Assembly: GCF_042684705.1 (NCBI RefSeq)
Contig: NZ_JBHULZ010000026.1
Span: 238,285 to 302,284, forward strand
DNA length: 64,000 nt
Reading direction: 5' to 3'
Origin: Mesonia sediminis
Lineage (GTDB): Bacteria > Bacteroidota > Bacteroidia > Flavobacteriales > Flavobacteriaceae
This document shows, one piece after another, positions 7,203-15,070 of this stretch (the first letter of the stretch is position 1; the number at the start of each line of letters is the position of its first letter). Under the pieces are notes generated by a model, which was not told the DNA's origin, searched no databases, and was given only the letters and a program-made list of their open reading frames with translations. A program made the translations under genes and the position numbers.

Positions 7203-8651
7203 ATGAGTCAGCAAACAACTTACGAGAAAGAACTTGCTTTCCAGGCCGATAGACGCAAGGCTACAGTAGAGTTCATAAAAGTATTAAATGATTTATGGTA
7301 CGATAAATCGATAGAACTTGTTCTTTTTAAAAATCAATTATTAGATCAAAACGTTAGCGAAATTCTTTATTTGCACGAATACGCTGGAGAATTTGTTCAA
7401 AAACCAATTTCAATTTTTGACAGTGTAGAGATTGCTAAAGCGATAAAAGACTTAGACCTTCCCGCCTCAAAATTAGACATAGGCAAACTCACTTACGAGT
7501 TTCAATTAGACAAAAATGAAGCCAACAGCGCTACATCATTTGTATCAAAAAAACTTGCTAAAGCAAAAGAATTTGCTGGCTTTGAACCTAAAGACGTGGT
7601 GCTTTACGGATTTGGGCGTATTGGTAGGCTATTAGCTCGCGAACTAATGATGAAAACCGGTAAAGGTAGCCAACTGCGCTTGAGAGCCATTGTGGTAAGA
7701 GGAAAAATTGATAAAACCGTTCTTGAGAAAAGAGCCTCACTTTTAAAAAGCGATTCGGTTCATGGTGATTTTTCTGGTACAGTAAAAGTAGATGAAGCCA
7801 ACCAAAGTTTGATTATAAACGGAACAACTGTTCATATTATAAGTGCCAACCAACCAGAAGATATTGATTATACCCAATACGGAATCAACAATGCTTTGGT
7901 TATTGATAACACAGGAGCATTTAGAGATAAAGAAGCTTTACAAAGACACTTGGTACCAAAAGGTGCAGACAAGGTGCTATTAACAGCTCCCGGCAAAGGA
8001 GTTCCTAATATTGTACATGGTGTAAATGAGTTGGAGCACAATCCAGATGAAATTGACATTTTCTCGGCCGCATCTTGTACTACTAACGCCATTACCCCAG
8101 TACTTAAAGCAATTGAAGACACTTTTGGTGTAGAACACGGACATTTAGAAACTATTCATGCTTATACCAACGATCAAAACTTGGTAGACAACATGCACAA
8201 AAAATACCGAAGAGGTCGAGCAGCTGCCTTGAACATGGTTATAACCGAAACAGGAGCCGGAAAAGCAGTGTCAAAAGCTCTACCTGCCTTAGAAGGTAAA
8301 CTAACTTCTAATGCTATTCGTGTGCCAGTTCCTAATGGTTCATTAGCTATTTTAAACTTAGAAATAAACAAGGCCACTAGCTTAACAGAACTTAATGGTG
8401 TTTTAAAGCAATATGCTTTAGAAGGTAATTTGGTAGAGCAAATAAAATATTCTATCGATAATGAGCTGGTATCGTCTGATATTATAGGATCATCGGCCCC
8501 CTCTATTTACGACAGTAACGCCACAATCGTAAATAAAGATGGAAAAAACATCATTCTATACATTTGGTATGATAATGAATACGGTTATAGTCACCAGGTA
8601 ATCAGATTAGCAAAATACATCGCCAAAGTAAGACGTTTTACCTATTATTAA
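7203..8651 (+). CDS. Glyceraldehyde-3-phosphate dehydrogenase, long form with N-terminal extension
   Basis: It catalyses oxidative phosphorylation of glyceraldehyde 3-phosphate in glycolysis, or the reverse step in gluconeogenesis. The protein has 482 residues against about 335 for the usual enzyme. The first 130 residues are an extra, helical, charged domain, and the NAD(P)-binding motif GFGRIGR starts at 136. The catalytic cysteine is Cys292 in SAASCTTNAITP, with the C-terminal WYDNEYGYSHQV segment intact. This long form is common in Bacteroidota, often alongside a short GAPDH elsewhere in the genome. The extension has no function I can name. The gene is flanked by its own promoter and terminator. 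Confidence 0.93.
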   Translation: MSQQTTYEKELAFQADRRKATVEFIKVLNDLWYDKSIELVLFKNQLLDQNVSEILYLHEYAGEFVQKPISIFDSVEIAKAIKDLDLPASKLDIGKLTYEFQLDKNEANSATSFVSKKLAKAKEFAGFEPKDVVLYGFGRIGRLLARELMMKTGKGSQLRLRAIVVRGKIDKTVLEKRASLLKSDSVHGDFSGTVKVDEANQSLIINGTTVHIISANQPEDIDYTQYGINNALVIDNTGAFRDKEALQRHLVPKGADKVLLTAPGKGVPNIVHGVNELEHNPDEIDIFSAASCTTNAITPVLKAIEDTFGVEHGHLETIHAYTNDQNLVDNMHKKYRRGRAAALNMVITETGAGKAVSKALPALEGKLTSNAIRVPVPNGSLAILNLEINKATSLTELNGVLKQYALEGNLVEQIKYSIDNELVSSDIIGSSAPSIYDSNATIVNKDGKNIILYIWYDNEYGYSHQVIRLAKYIAKVRRFTYY

Positions 8652-8670
8652 TGGCAGCAGACTAAAATTA

Positions 8671-8706
8671 AGCAAACCTGTACTTTGGTACTGGTTTGCT
8701 TTTTTT
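8671..8706 (+). terminator. Rho-independent terminator of the GAPDH gene
   Basis: The stem AGCAAACC / GGTTTGCT with an inner TAC/GTA pairing is followed by a T-rich tract. Confidence 0.88.
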
Positions 8707-8780
8707 GTTTAAAATAAATACAAATACGACTTTAATTACAATAATGCCGATTATAAATCGTTTTGGCAAGAAAAATTTTT

Positions 8781-9371
8781 ATGAATAATATTCTTAAACT
8801 CTCGGTAACCTTTTTGCTATGTTTTTTCGCTTTAACCGGAATACGAGCTCAAGATAGTGTTCAAAAAGAACCCACTATTAATGAACAGTTCAGCGAACTT
8901 ATTGAAAACGCCAATAACTACCAAGAATATAAAGTTGTTAAACACGCTTTACTACTTCAGCTTCAAAAGAAAACAAAAGTAAAGATCGACGGGTTGAATA
9001 AAAACATACAACAACTTGAAGACAGTTTAAGTGCTAAGCAAAATAGAATTGAGAAGCTAAATCATTCTTTATCTTCTACCCAAGAAGATTTAGACTTGGT
9101 AAATAGTGAGAAAAACAACATACAATTTTTAGGCATATCAACCGATAAATCAACTTACCAAAGCATCATGTGGGGGGTTGTATTCGTACTATTAATTATC
9201 TTATTGTTTTTTATCTATAAATTTAAGAGCAGTAACGCAGCGACGAGAGAAGCCAAGCAGAATCTACAAGAATGCGAGGCTGAGTTTGATGATTATAAAA
9301 AAAGAGCTCTAGAAAAACAGCAGCGTCTAGGCAGACAACTGCAAGATGAAATCAACAGAAATAAAGCATAA
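8781..9371 (+). CDS. Signal-peptide protein with coiled coils and one membrane helix, unknown function
   Basis: I use the ATG at 8781 (196 residues) rather than an in-frame TTG 18 bp upstream, because a standard signal sequence starts there (MNNILKLS, cleavage near RAQ at 24). The mature part has a coiled coil at about 60-110, a single membrane helix at about 128-150, and a second charged coiled-coil tail. No family name can be given. It sits 9 bp before trmD and is probably co-transcribed with it. That placement says little about function. Confidence 0.7.
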   Translation: MNNILKLSVTFLLCFFALTGIRAQDSVQKEPTINEQFSELIENANNYQEYKVVKHALLLQLQKKTKVKIDGLNKNIQQLEDSLSAKQNRIEKLNHSLSSTQEDLDLVNSEKNNIQFLGISTDKSTYQSIMWGVVFVLLIILLFFIYKFKSSNAATREAKQNLQECEAEFDDYKKRALEKQQRLGRQLQDEINRNKA

Positions 9372-9380
9372 GAAACGGCC

Positions 9381-10058
9381 ATGCGCATAGACATCATCAC
9401 GGTTGTACCGGATTTACTCAAGAGTCCCTTTGAGGCTTCCATTTTAAAACGAGCCATAGAAAAAGGTTTAGTTGCTGTCCATTTACATAATCTGCGCGAT
9501 TACGTTAGTGACAATTACAAACAGATAGATGATTACCAATATGGTGGCGGCGCAGGAATGGTGATGATGATAGAACCCATTGATAAATGCATTAGTCATT
9601 TAAAATCACAACGCGACTATGATGAAGTGATTTATATGACGCCCGATGGCTCAACATTAAATCAAGGCACAGCCAATCAGCTTTCGCTAAAAAAAAATAT
9701 AATCATTTTATGTGGGCACTATAAAGGCGTAGACGAGCGCGTTCGTGAACATTTCATCACACGCGAGATCTCTATTGGTGATTATGTTCTCTCTGGTGGC
9801 GAATTAGGAGCAGCGGTATTATGCGACGCTGTGATACGCTTGATACCTGGAGTATTAGGAAACGAGACCTCTGCCCTAACCGATTCTTTTCAAGACAACT
9901 TATTGGCTCCACCCATCTATACGCGCCCTGCTGAATACAAAGGCTGGAAAGTACCCGAAATATTGACAACTGGTAATTTTCCTAAAATAGAAGCCTGGAG
10001 AGAAAAAAAAGCCTACGAACGCACCCAAGAACGCAGGCCCGACCTATTAAAAGACTAA
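9381..10058 (+). CDS. trmD: tRNA (guanine-N1)-methyltransferase TrmD
   Basis: TrmD methylates G37 of tRNAs next to the anticodon using S-adenosylmethionine, preventing frameshifting. The 225-residue protein is of normal size. It begins MRIDIITVVPD and shows the SPOUT trefoil-knot signatures LCGHYKGVDER and SIGDYVLSGGE, the YGGGAGMVM motif, and the C-terminal segment PAEYKGWKVPEIL. As in many bacteria it lies directly upstream of rplS, but a promoter between the two suggests rplS can also be transcribed separately. Confidence 0.97.
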   Translation: MRIDIITVVPDLLKSPFEASILKRAIEKGLVAVHLHNLRDYVSDNYKQIDDYQYGGGAGMVMMIEPIDKCISHLKSQRDYDEVIYMTPDGSTLNQGTANQLSLKKNIIILCGHYKGVDERVREHFITREISIGDYVLSGGELGAAVLCDAVIRLIPGVLGNETSALTDSFQDNLLAPPIYTRPAEYKGWKVPEILTTGNFPKIEAWREKKAYERTQERRPDLLKD

Positions 10059-10064
10059 TAAAAA

Positions 10065-10095
10065 TTGGTTATTTAAAAAAATAAAATTATTTTTG
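10065..10095 (+). promoter_or_regulatory. rplS promoter (TTG-N20-TATTTTTG)
   Basis: TTG at 10065-10067 and TATTTTTG at 10088-10095 are 20 bp apart, matching the phylum consensus. They place transcription start about 65 bp before the rplS ATG. Confidence 0.7.
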
Positions 10096-10165
10096 CACGC
10101 AATTCTAAAACAACCTCTGGCGAAATACGTGTATGTTGATTAGAAAAATTTTAAACCATAAAAAC

Positions 10166-10525
10166 ATGGAATCTTTAATTAAATTTGTTCAAGACGAATT
10201 TGTAACCAAGAAAGACTTCCCAGAATTTAAAGCGGGAGACACAATCACGGTTTACTACGAAATCAAAGAGGGTCAAAAAACCCGTACACAGTTCTTTAGA
10301 GGTGTGGTAATTCAGAAAAAAGGAACTGGAGCTTCACAAACTTTTACCATTAGAAAAATGAGTGGTACAGTGGGTGTTGAAAGAATTTTCCCTATCAACC
10401 TTCCTGCACTTCAAAAAATTGAAGTAAACAAAAGAGGTAAGGTACGTAGAGCTAGAATTTTCTACTTTAGAGAACTTACTGGTAAAAAAGCACGTATTAA
10501 AGAGCGTATGCACAAAGCTAAATAA
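10166..10525 (+). CDS. rplS: 50S ribosomal protein L19
   Basis: L19 sits at the 30S-50S interface of the ribosome. I start at the ATG at 10166 (119 residues, MESLIKFVQDEF), which matches the family N-terminus and usual length; the in-frame ATG at 10133 would add 11 unrelated residues. Diagnostic stretches are PEFKAGDTITVYYEIKEG, RTQFFRGVVI, SGTVGVERIFPI and RRARIFYFRELTGKKARIKE. It has its own promoter and a very strong terminator. Confidence 0.97.
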   Translation: MESLIKFVQDEFVTKKDFPEFKAGDTITVYYEIKEGQKTRTQFFRGVVIQKKGTGASQTFTIRKMSGTVGVERIFPINLPALQKIEVNKRGKVRRARIFYFRELTGKKARIKERMHKAK

Positions 10526-10542
10526 GCCTTTTTTACGTTACA

Positions 10543-10583
10543 AAACAAAGCCTTTTTTCTTGCGAAAAAAGGCTTTGTTTTTT
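10543..10583 (+). terminator. Rho-independent terminator of rplS
   Basis: A 17-bp stem (AAACAAAGCCTTTTTTC with its complement) encloses a four-base TTGC loop and ends in T residues. The perfect stem would also act on the other strand. Confidence 0.93.
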
Positions 10584-10629
10584 ATAATTTTTCTAAACTT
10601 TTATCCTTTAAATTAGGCGTATAATTAAC

Positions 10630-10637
10630 TATATTTG
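10630..10637 (+). promoter_or_regulatory. TATATTTG -7 element of icd
   Basis: TATATTTG lies 66 bp before the icd ATG, downstream of the rplS terminator. It is an exact match to TAnnTTTG. Confidence 0.6.
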
Positions 10638-10703
10638 CTCCGATTTTAGTGCTGACTTTAAAAGAGTAGCGCAAATGCATTTAATAATTAAAAATAAACA
10701 GTT

Positions 10704-12926
10704 ATGGCAGACCAACCCAAGATAATGTACACCAAAACAGACGAAGCTCCTTTTTTAGCTACGCATTCACTATTACCTATTATCGAAGCTTTCACCGCTT
10801 CCTCTGGTATAGATGTTGAAACCAAAGACATTTCTTTGGCCGCTAGAATTCTAGCTGTTTTTCCTGAAGTTTTAAAACAAGACCAGCGTGTACCCAATGC
10901 CTTGGCTGAATTAGGTGAATTGGCAAAAAAGCCAGAAGCAAATATTATTAAATTACCCAACATTAGTGCTTCGGTTCCTCAATTAAAAGCTGCCATAAAA
11001 GAGTTACAGGCAAAGGGCTATAACCTACCAAATTATCCCGATGAGCCACAAAATGAAAAAGAAAAGCAAATCAAAGCTACCTATGATAAAGTAAAAGGTA
11101 GTGCGGTAAACCCTGTGTTGCGCGAAGGAAACTCAGATCGTAGAGCACCACAAGCCGTTAAAAATTATGCCAAAAAGAACCCACACCGCATGGGAGAATG
11201 GTCAAAAGATTCTAAAACACGCGTAGCAAGTATGAGCTCGGGTGATTTTAGGAACTCAGAAAAATCGACTACCCTAAAACAAGCCGGTGAGGTTAGCATA
11301 GAATTACATCAAGATAATAACGAAGTTCTGGTATTAAAACCTCAAACCAAACTTCTAAAAGGTGAGGTTATTGATGCTTCTGTACTAAGCAAAAAAGCTT
11401 TAATTCAGTTTTTAAAAGAACAGGTAAAAACTGCAAAGGAAGATGGCGTATTGTTCTCCTTACACATGAAAGCTACCATGATGAAGGTATCAGACCCTAT
11501 CATTTTTGGACACGCGGTAAAAGTGTTTTTTAGCGATGTATTCGAAGAGTTTGGAGAAGAGCTGGAAAAAGCAGGTGCCGACACAACCAGTGGTTTTGGT
11601 GATGTGATTAGAGCAATCAATACACTACCTGAAGAATTACAAAAGAAAATAAATGCCAAAATTGAGGAAACCTATGCCGAAGGTCCCGCCTTAGCCATGG
11701 TAGATTCAGATAAGGGCATTACCAACTTACACGTACCTAGTGATGTGATTATTGACGCTTCAATGCCAGCTATGATAAGAACTTCAGGTCAAATGTGGAA
11801 TGCCGAAGGCAAAACACAAGATACTTTAGCCGTGATTCCAGATAGCAGTTACGCCGATTTATATGAAGCAACCATTCAATTTTCTAAAGAAAACGGAGCT
11901 TTTGACCCGACTACTATGGGTACCGTACCCAATGTTGGCTTAATGGCCCAAAAAGCAGAAGAGTATGGTTCTCACGATAAAACCTTCGAAATCCCAGCGA
12001 ATGGAACGGTTAAAGTCGTAATGAACGGTGAAACTCTTTTGGCTCACGAAGTAGAAGAAGGTGATATCTGGAGAATGTGTCAAACCAAAGATGCTCCTAT
12101 TAAAGATTGGGTAAAGCTTGCCGTTTCGCGTGCAAAAGACACCCAATGGCCAGCTGTTTTCTGGTTAGATAAAAATAGAGCCCACGATGCCGAATTAATC
12201 AAAAAAGTAGAAACTTACTTAAAAGATTATGACACCTCAGATATAGACATCCGTATAATGAATGTCGCTGAAGCTACTCAATTTACTTTAGAGCGCGTTA
12301 AAAGAGGTGAAAATACTATTTCGGTAACAGGAAATGTTTTACGAGACTATCTAACCGATTTGTTCCCTATTTTAGAATTAGGAACAAGCGCAAAAATGCT
12401 TTCAATTGTACCCTTGATGAATGGAGGCGGCTTATTTGAAACCGGTGCCGGCGGATCTGCTCCAAAACACGTACAACAATTCTTAGAAGAAGGCCATTTA
12501 AGATGGGATTCTTTAGGAGAGTTTTTAGCATTGTCGGTTTCTCTTGAGCACCTTAGCAAAACCTTTAACAACAAAAAAGCATTGGTGTTATCAAAGGCGC
12601 TAGACGAAGCTACCGATAAATTTTTAGACAATAAAAAATCCCCTTCTCGTAAGGTAAATGAATTAGACAACAGAGGCTCACACTTCTATTTGGCTATGTA
12701 TTGGGCAGAAGCTTTGGCAAATCAAAAAGAAGACGAAGCTCTACAAAAAGAATTTGGAAGAATTGCCAAAGAGTTAAAAGCTAACGAAACAGTTATTCTG
12801 CAAGAGCTTAACCATGCCCAAGGTAAACCAGTTGATATCAATGGCTACTATTTCCCAGACGTAAAGAGAACTTACGAAGAAATGAGACCTAGCAGCACTT
12901 TAAACAAAATTATCAATAAAGCTTAA
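10704..12926 (+). CDS. icd: NADP-dependent isocitrate dehydrogenase, monomeric type
   Basis: It oxidises isocitrate to 2-oxoglutarate with NADP in the TCA cycle. At 740 residues it is the monomeric enzyme (as in Azotobacter and Corynebacterium), a family clearly distinct in sequence from the 330-490 residue dimeric enzymes. Recognisable stretches include the N-terminal KIMYTKTDEAPFLATHS, SSGDFRNSEKS, the SLHMKATMMKVSDPIIFGH region, and the Gly-rich NGGGLFETGAGGSAPKH. The gene has its own promoter and terminator. A C-terminal remnant of the other, dimeric enzyme class is present at 1263-1583, which suggests this gene replaced it. Confidence 0.96.
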   Translation: MADQPKIMYTKTDEAPFLATHSLLPIIEAFTASSGIDVETKDISLAARILAVFPEVLKQDQRVPNALAELGELAKKPEANIIKLPNISASVPQLKAAIKELQAKGYNLPNYPDEPQNEKEKQIKATYDKVKGSAVNPVLREGNSDRRAPQAVKNYAKKNPHRMGEWSKDSKTRVASMSSGDFRNSEKSTTLKQAGEVSIELHQDNNEVLVLKPQTKLLKGEVIDASVLSKKALIQFLKEQVKTAKEDGVLFSLHMKATMMKVSDPIIFGHAVKVFFSDVFEEFGEELEKAGADTTSGFGDVIRAINTLPEELQKKINAKIEETYAEGPALAMVDSDKGITNLHVPSDVIIDASMPAMIRTSGQMWNAEGKTQDTLAVIPDSSYADLYEATIQFSKENGAFDPTTMGTVPNVGLMAQKAEEYGSHDKTFEIPANGTVKVVMNGETLLAHEVEEGDIWRMCQTKDAPIKDWVKLAVSRAKDTQWPAVFWLDKNRAHDAELIKKVETYLKDYDTSDIDIRIMNVAEATQFTLERVKRGENTISVTGNVLRDYLTDLFPILELGTSAKMLSIVPLMNGGGLFETGAGGSAPKHVQQFLEEGHLRWDSLGEFLALSVSLEHLSKTFNNKKALVLSKALDEATDKFLDNKKSPSRKVNELDNRGSHFYLAMYWAEALANQKEDEALQKEFGRIAKELKANETVILQELNHAQGKPVDINGYYFPDVKRTYEEMRPSSTLNKIINKA

Positions 12927-12947
12927 GCTTATATTCCTTTAAAAGAA

Positions 12948-12980
12948 AGCCATTAGTGTAAAAACTAATGGCTTTTTTTT
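12948..12980 (+). terminator. Rho-independent terminator of icd
   Basis: The stem AGCCATTAGT / ACTAATGGCT with a six-base loop is followed by eight T residues. Nearly the same stem sequence is used again at 24421. Confidence 0.92.
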
Positions 12981-13040
12981 ATTTTTAAATATGAAGCATC
13001 TCCCTACCGTTAAAAAAATTTAATTGCTTATTCTTAGGCA

Positions 13041-13073
13041 TAAAAAAAAGCCAAATTCTAGTAGAATATGGCT
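13041..13073 (-). terminator. Rho-independent terminator of rpmE2
   Basis: On the minus strand AGCCATATTCT pairs with AGAATTTGGCT, with one mismatch, and is followed by a long T run (A run at 13042-13049 on the plus strand). It lies 25 bp past the rpmE2 stop. Confidence 0.85.
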
Positions 13074-13097
13074 CTTTAAATATGTGTCAAACAAAGT

Positions 13098-13352
13098 TTA
13101 GTTTTTCTTAAACTTCGCGTATTTGTTTTTGAACTTATCTATACGTCCAGCGGTATCAATTAATTTCTTCTTACCAGTATAAAATGGATGAGAAGTTCTA
13201 GAAATCTCTAATTTCACTAGCGGATACTCTGTACCGTCTACTTCAATAGTTTCTCTGGTTTTTACCGTCGACTTAGTAATAAAGACTTCTTCGTTAGACA
13301 TATCTTTAAAAGCTACAAGTCTATAATTTTCGGGATGTATTCCTTGTTTCAT
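13098..13352 (-). CDS. rpmE2: 50S ribosomal protein L31 type B
   Basis: L31 helps bridge the ribosomal subunits. The 84-residue protein starts MKQGIHPENYRLVAFKD and carries SRTSHPFYTGKKK, the L31 signature. The Cys-x-x-Cys zinc ligands of the short L31 form are absent and the protein is longer, both typical of type B L31 (RpmE2/YkgM), which in many bacteria is the zinc-independent version. Whether it is the only L31 cannot be told here. It is transcribed alone, with a convincing promoter upstream and a terminator downstream. Confidence 0.96.
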   Translation of the reverse strand: MKQGIHPENYRLVAFKDMSNEEVFITKSTVKTRETIEVDGTEYPLVKLEISRTSHPFYTGKKKLIDTAGRIDKFKNKYAKFKKN

Positions 13353-13389
13353 CTTCTTAAACTTTAAATCTTATGATTTTTTCGAGGTG

Positions 13390-13419
13390 CAAATTTAAAC
13401 AATTATCAGAATAAAACAA
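13390..13419 (-). promoter_or_regulatory. rpmE2 promoter (TTG-N19-TAAATTTG)
   Basis: On the minus strand TTG (13417-13419) and TAAATTTG (13390-13397) are 19 bp apart, a full match to the -33/-7 consensus. A second minus-strand TATATTTG at 13442-13449 lacks a partner TTG. Confidence 0.72.
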
Positions 13420-13480
13420 TATTTTTCCAATAATTATTCTACAAATATAAACTTTTTATTCTAACCCTGTAACCTTTTCC

Positions 13481-13488
13481 TATATTTG
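13481..13488 (+). promoter_or_regulatory. TATATTTG -7 element for the DUF4199-glycosyltransferase pair
   Basis: TATATTTG lies 32 bp upstream of the start at 13521. A TGTAAC at 13469-13474 immediately precedes it but is not followed by a recognisable ECF -10 at 16 bp. Confidence 0.55.
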
Positions 13489-13520
13489 TACACCTATAAA
13501 GAAATCAATCCTTTTTTCCT

Positions 13521-14057
13521 ATGCAAAATTCTACTAATCTTAAATCAGTTGCCAGCAATTATGGGCTTTATTTAGCTTTAGCCGTAGTACTCATCTTTAG
13601 TTTAGCTTATGCCCTTTCGGTTGAAATGTTTACCAAATGGTATTTAAGTCTAATTCTCTTTTTTGTCCTTGTGGGATTTGGAGTAGCCTCCACAAAGGCT
13701 TGTAAATCGGCTGCGACCGAAATATTTTCATTCAGAAAAGCTTTCACTGCCTACTTTATTTGCGTAATCATTGGCTTGGTAGCACAAAGCCTTACACAGT
13801 TTAGTATTTTTAACCTTATTGATCCCGAGGCAGGGGCTTATATCGTAGAATTTAGCAAAGAACAAGTGGCCGATACCATGGCAAAATTTGGTTCAACTCA
13901 AGAACAAATTGATTTGACAATAGCCGGTATGGAGCAAGAAAATCAATTCTCTTTAAAAAATCAAGCCATCGGCTTGGCTACCAATATTGTATTTTACTCG
14001 ATCATCGGATTAATTGTTGCTCTTGTTTTTAGACAAAAACAACCCGACAACTTATAA
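13521..14057 (+). CDS. DUF4199 family membrane protein
   Basis: A 178-residue protein with four hydrophobic helices (about 14-32, 36-54, 70-90 and 145-168) and a soluble, charged segment between helices three and four. The pattern and the neighbouring glycosyltransferase fit DUF4199 proteins of Bacteroidota, whose function is unknown. The gene ends 3 bp before the glycosyltransferase start, so the two are co-transcribed and probably act together, for instance in membrane presentation of the polyprenyl-linked sugar (inference). Confidence 0.75.
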   Translation: MQNSTNLKSVASNYGLYLALAVVLIFSLAYALSVEMFTKWYLSLILFFVLVGFGVASTKACKSAATEIFSFRKAFTAYFICVIIGLVAQSLTQFSIFNLIDPEAGAYIVEFSKEQVADTMAKFGSTQEQIDLTIAGMEQENQFSLKNQAIGLATNIVFYSIIGLIVALVFRQKQPDNL

Positions 14058-14060
14058 TTT

Positions 14061-15014
14061 ATGCAGCTTTCTATTGTTATTCCTTTATTAAACGAAGAAA
14101 AATCAATACCCGAGCTTTATCAATGGCTGGTTAAGGTGCTCGAAGCTAACCAATTTAGCTTTGAGGTTATCTTTATCAACGATGGCAGCCAAGATCAATC
14201 AGGTAAAATATTAGATGCTTTAGGAAGTCAAGATTCTCGAGTACGGGTTATACATTTTCAAAAAAATTACGGGAAATCTCAAGCATTGCATGCCGGATTT
14301 TTAAAGACTAAAGGAGAAGTAGTAATTACTATGGATGCAGACTTGCAAGATAGCCCCGAGGAAATTCCAGAACTGTATTCTTTAATTAACCAAGAAGGTT
14401 ATGATTTGGTATCGGGATGGAAAAAAAGGCGATATGACAATGTGCTTACCAAAAACATTCCCTCTAAATTATTCAATGCCGCAGCCAGAAAAATTAGCGG
14501 TTTAAGCTTACACGATTTTAATTGCGGACTTAAAGCTTATAAAAGCGAAGTGGTTAAAAATATTGAGGTTTACGGCGAAATGCATCGCTACATTCCGCTA
14601 CTGGCCAAAAACCAAGGTTTCTCTCATATTGGTGAAAAGGTAGTTAAACACCAGGCGAGAAAGTACGGCTCTACCAAATTTGGCGCAGAACGTTTTATTT
14701 TTGGTTTTTTAGACCTTATAACCATTTGGTTTTTTTCAAAATTTGGTAAACGTCCTATGCATTTATTTGGCTCAATGGGTGTGCTTATGTTCCTTATCGG
14801 ATTTATGACGGCCTTCATTATTGGAGCCTCTAAACTTTACAAGCTATGGAACAATATTCCAGACATTTTGGTTACTCAAAATCCTTGGTTTTATATTGCT
14901 TTAAGCGTTATGATAATAGGTAGTTTGTTTTTCCTTGCCGGATTTTTAGGCGAACTCATTTTACGCACGCAAAAAAATCAAAAACGCTATAAAATCAGTA
15001 AAACTGTAAATTAA
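14061..15014 (+). CDS. Family 2 glycosyltransferase, DPM1/GtrB-like
   Basis: The 317-residue protein has an N-terminal GT-A domain (SIVIPLLNEEKSI, FINDGSQDQS, the acidic DADLQDSPEE metal/nucleotide site) and two C-terminal membrane helices at about 232-260 and 272-300. This layout is that of polyprenyl-phosphate sugar transferases such as dolichol-phosphate mannose synthase-like and GtrB proteins, which load a sugar from UDP- or GDP-sugar onto a lipid carrier at the inner membrane. The exact sugar is not predictable. It is coupled to the DUF4199 gene upstream. Confidence 0.9.
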   Translation: MQLSIVIPLLNEEKSIPELYQWLVKVLEANQFSFEVIFINDGSQDQSGKILDALGSQDSRVRVIHFQKNYGKSQALHAGFLKTKGEVVITMDADLQDSPEEIPELYSLINQEGYDLVSGWKKRRYDNVLTKNIPSKLFNAAARKISGLSLHDFNCGLKAYKSEVVKNIEVYGEMHRYIPLLAKNQGFSHIGEKVVKHQARKYGSTKFGAERFIFGFLDLITIWFFSKFGKRPMHLFGSMGVLMFLIGFMTAFIIGASKLYKLWNNIPDILVTQNPWFYIALSVMIIGSLFFLAGFLGELILRTQKNQKRYKISKTVN

Positions 15015-15038
15015 GGCCCTAGCCTATTTAATAATATT

Positions 15039-15046
15039 TACTTTTG
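15039..15046 (+). promoter_or_regulatory. TACTTTTG -7 element of the phosphoglucomutase operon
   Basis: TACTTTTG matches TAnnTTTG and lies 24 bp upstream of the phosphoglucomutase ATG. It would drive the five-gene run that ends at 20161. Confidence 0.5.
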
Positions 15047-15070
15047 TAAACACACTTAACAACAAGTTGA

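Noticed and set aside
13469..13496. TGTAAC before the DUF4199 gene as an ECF promoter
   Set aside because: The sequence 16 bp downstream reads ACACCT, not a CG(T/A)-type element, and a perfect TATATTTG lies in between.
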